The notes below the pieces were generated by a model that made no database searches, was not told the origin of the DNA, and saw only the letters and a list, made by a program, of their open reading frames with translations. From positions 25,360,038 to 25,424,037 of the forward strand of contig NC_088173.1 in the NCBI RefSeq assembly GCF_028769735.1: DNA of 64,000 nt. Direction: 5' to 3'. This stretch comes from Zonotrichia leucophrys gambelii. Its lineage: Eukaryota > Chordata > Aves > Passeriformes > Passerellidae. The position numbers were made by a program, and so were the translations under genes. Below are positions 62,970-64,000 of this stretch, piece after piece (position 1 is the first letter of the stretch; every line of letters begins with the position of its first letter).

Positions 62970-63086
62970 GCAGGTGACATGATAACAGAGCTGGAATCTG
63001 TAGACGAGGACTGGATGAGTGGAGAGATACTAGGAAAGTCTGGGATATTTCCCAGGAACTTTGTTCAGATTTTAAAAACACCATGA
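62970..63086 (+). CDS. SH3D19: SH3D19 window exon 20, end of SH3 domain 5 and stop codon
   Basis: Acceptor cttctcttacag. Residues 1004-1041 complete the fifth SH3 domain: AGDMITELESVDEDWMSGEI with the pocket Trp, then GKSGIFPRNFVQIL, ending KTP and TGA at 63084-63086. The C-terminus differs from the human tail only in the last few residues. The protein ends almost immediately after the SH3 fold, as in human. Confidence 0.97.
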   Translation, partial: AGDMITELESVDEDWMSGEILGKSGIFPRNFVQILKTP

Positions 63087-63680
63087 AGTGTTGCCTTTCT
63101 ACTACTCCCTGCGTGTGGGAGAGAATGTTTTCTACCCTAAAGGCACAGCAAAGACATCAACGAGTGTTGATTATCAATGTTTTGCACTACTTTTTCTAGA
63201 CAGTCATAGTAGTATCTTGAAGTCAGATAAGAAAATTTGAGTCTTTTGTGACAGTGTATGTTATCATGTTTCATGAATGCTCAGAGAGCAAAACAAGCAG
63301 GCTTTTTGGCCATTTCCAACTAGGGAAGTACTGTGGTGCAACACCATTTTAACTTATATAGCATTCTAGTATGTTTACTCTCTGGTATTATATTTATCAT
63401 GCACAAAGTCTGCATAACATAAGCTGCTTTGGCCTTCTTTGAACTTCTTAAGATCCAAACTTTTTAAATTGTTTTAATATGTAATTACAGCACTCAGTAT
63501 GTAGATGAAGTTTGATATTCAGGTTTCATTACTGCTTGAGTTCCACATTAGCAGTAGAATCCACTTGTTTTATGACTTAGAGGATAAGAAAAATGACTGG
63601 TATTTCATAGTAGAAAGGTATCGAATCTAATACTGGTAAGAGGGGAAATGGAGAAATAAATCCTTGTATAGTATCCTTCT
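63087..63680 (+). other. SH3D19: SH3D19 3' untranslated region
   Basis: Non-coding sequence from the stop codon to just past the first canonical polyadenylation signal. It is AT-rich with no long open frame. The cleavage point is an estimate 15-25 bases after the signal. Confidence 0.7.
63655..63660 (+). terminator. SH3D19: Polyadenylation signal AATAAA
   Basis: A canonical AATAAA hexamer 569 bases after the stop codon, followed by the T-rich sequence tccttgtatagtatccttct. It is the only perfect hexamer seen between the stop and the window end. A distal signal beyond the window is possible. Confidence 0.75.
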
Positions 63681-64000
63681 GTTCTTAGCCCAAGCTGCTC
63701 ATACAGCAAGATCACAAAAGTAAGATTTTTAAGTATTTTGCCTCTTAATGAATTCTGTTTAAATCAGTACGAATCATCTTAGACCTTCCTCACTTTTCCC
63801 CAAAATACTTTGCAAGTACAGGTTTAGTTTTCTCCTACTGTCCACTGTTCTTAGAGCACCATCATTCCCTTTTTTCCAGCTGAAGTTAGTGACAGACAGT
63901 GTCTATGGAGCTTTCTCAGATCCCAGCCATGGAGTAGCTGCACTATTCCAACTATTTGCCCCTCCACTCCCCTCATGGAAGTGGAAAGCCAGTGTTCACC
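63681..64000. other. Sequence downstream of the predicted transcript end
   Basis: The last 320 bases contain nothing recognised. They may be distal 3'UTR if a further polyadenylation site is used. Confidence 0.5.

Larger units (their letters stand above)
1825..63680 (+). other. SH3D19: SH3D19 gene body (5' end outside window)
   Basis: SH3D19 (EVE1, EEN-binding protein) is a cytoplasmic adaptor with a proline-rich N-terminal half and five C-terminal SH3 domains. Family knowledge: it binds ADAM-type sheddase tails and endophilin-type SH3 proteins. Twenty coding exons were placed by splice signals plus a continuous reading frame. They sum to 3128 coding bases: 2 bases finishing an upstream codon, 1041 codons and a TGA. 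SH3 domains fall at about residues 674-735, 754-808, 830-887, 915-968 and 985-1038. The identification rests on close similarity to the human protein as I remember it, for example around QNSIVSRIKVFE, PTVIRIPAKPGK and PPRPKPGHPLY. The upstream first exon, start codon and promoter are not in the window: nothing before 1825 is CpG-rich, and exon 1 begins inside a codon. The 3' limit is estimated from the AATAAA at 63655. Confidence 0.96.

Noticed and set aside
1..64000. Bacterial-type operons, CRISPR arrays, tRNA or rRNA genes, riboswitches
   Set aside because: None seen; exon-intron structure and CR1 repeats mark this as avian nuclear DNA.

Overview
The window is vertebrate nuclear DNA, almost certainly from a bird. 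It has small exons with GT-AG boundaries separated by kilobase introns, an AT-rich and CpG-poor background, and several CR1 LINE fragments of avian type. One 3' LTR-like segment near 35 kb resembles a repeat common in songbird genomes, so a passerine is my best guess (inference). No prokaryotic gene, CRISPR array, tRNA or rRNA was seen.

One gene fills the window on the + strand: SH3D19 (EVE1, also called EEN-binding protein), an SH3-scaffold adaptor. I could place 20 coding exons from 1825 to the TGA at 63084-63086. All reading-frame phases agree if exon 12 is taken to end at 54224. Together they encode 1041 complete residues plus one split residue; the first exon(s), start codon and promoter of the long form lie upstream. 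Residue numbers here count from the first complete residue in window exon 1.

Layout: 1-31.6 kb holds mostly intron with three tiny exons (40, 41 and 43 bp) and CR1 copies at 6.4-7.2, 11.0-11.2 and 11.8-12.65 kb. The block at 31.65-33.83 kb encodes the N-terminal region with a PPSY motif and the large 996-bp proline-rich exon, which also holds the probable start of the short isoform. A 10.8-kb intron (33.8-44.6 kb) carries the LTR-like repeat and an orphan exon-like open frame. The 44.6-52.6 kb part encodes the remaining proline-rich linker. The 53.8-63.1 kb part encodes five SH3 domains. The 3'UTR runs to an AATAAA at 63655.

The protein logic is a proline-rich disordered N-terminal half that can be bound by other SH3 proteins, joined to five SH3 domains that bind proline-rich partners such as ADAM-family cytoplasmic tails (known for the family). 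The most notable oddity is the 5' splice site after exon 12: the frame-preserving boundary reads AAG|ATAAGT, not GT. The nearby GTGAGT donor would cause a frameshift and stop before SH3 domains 2-5.
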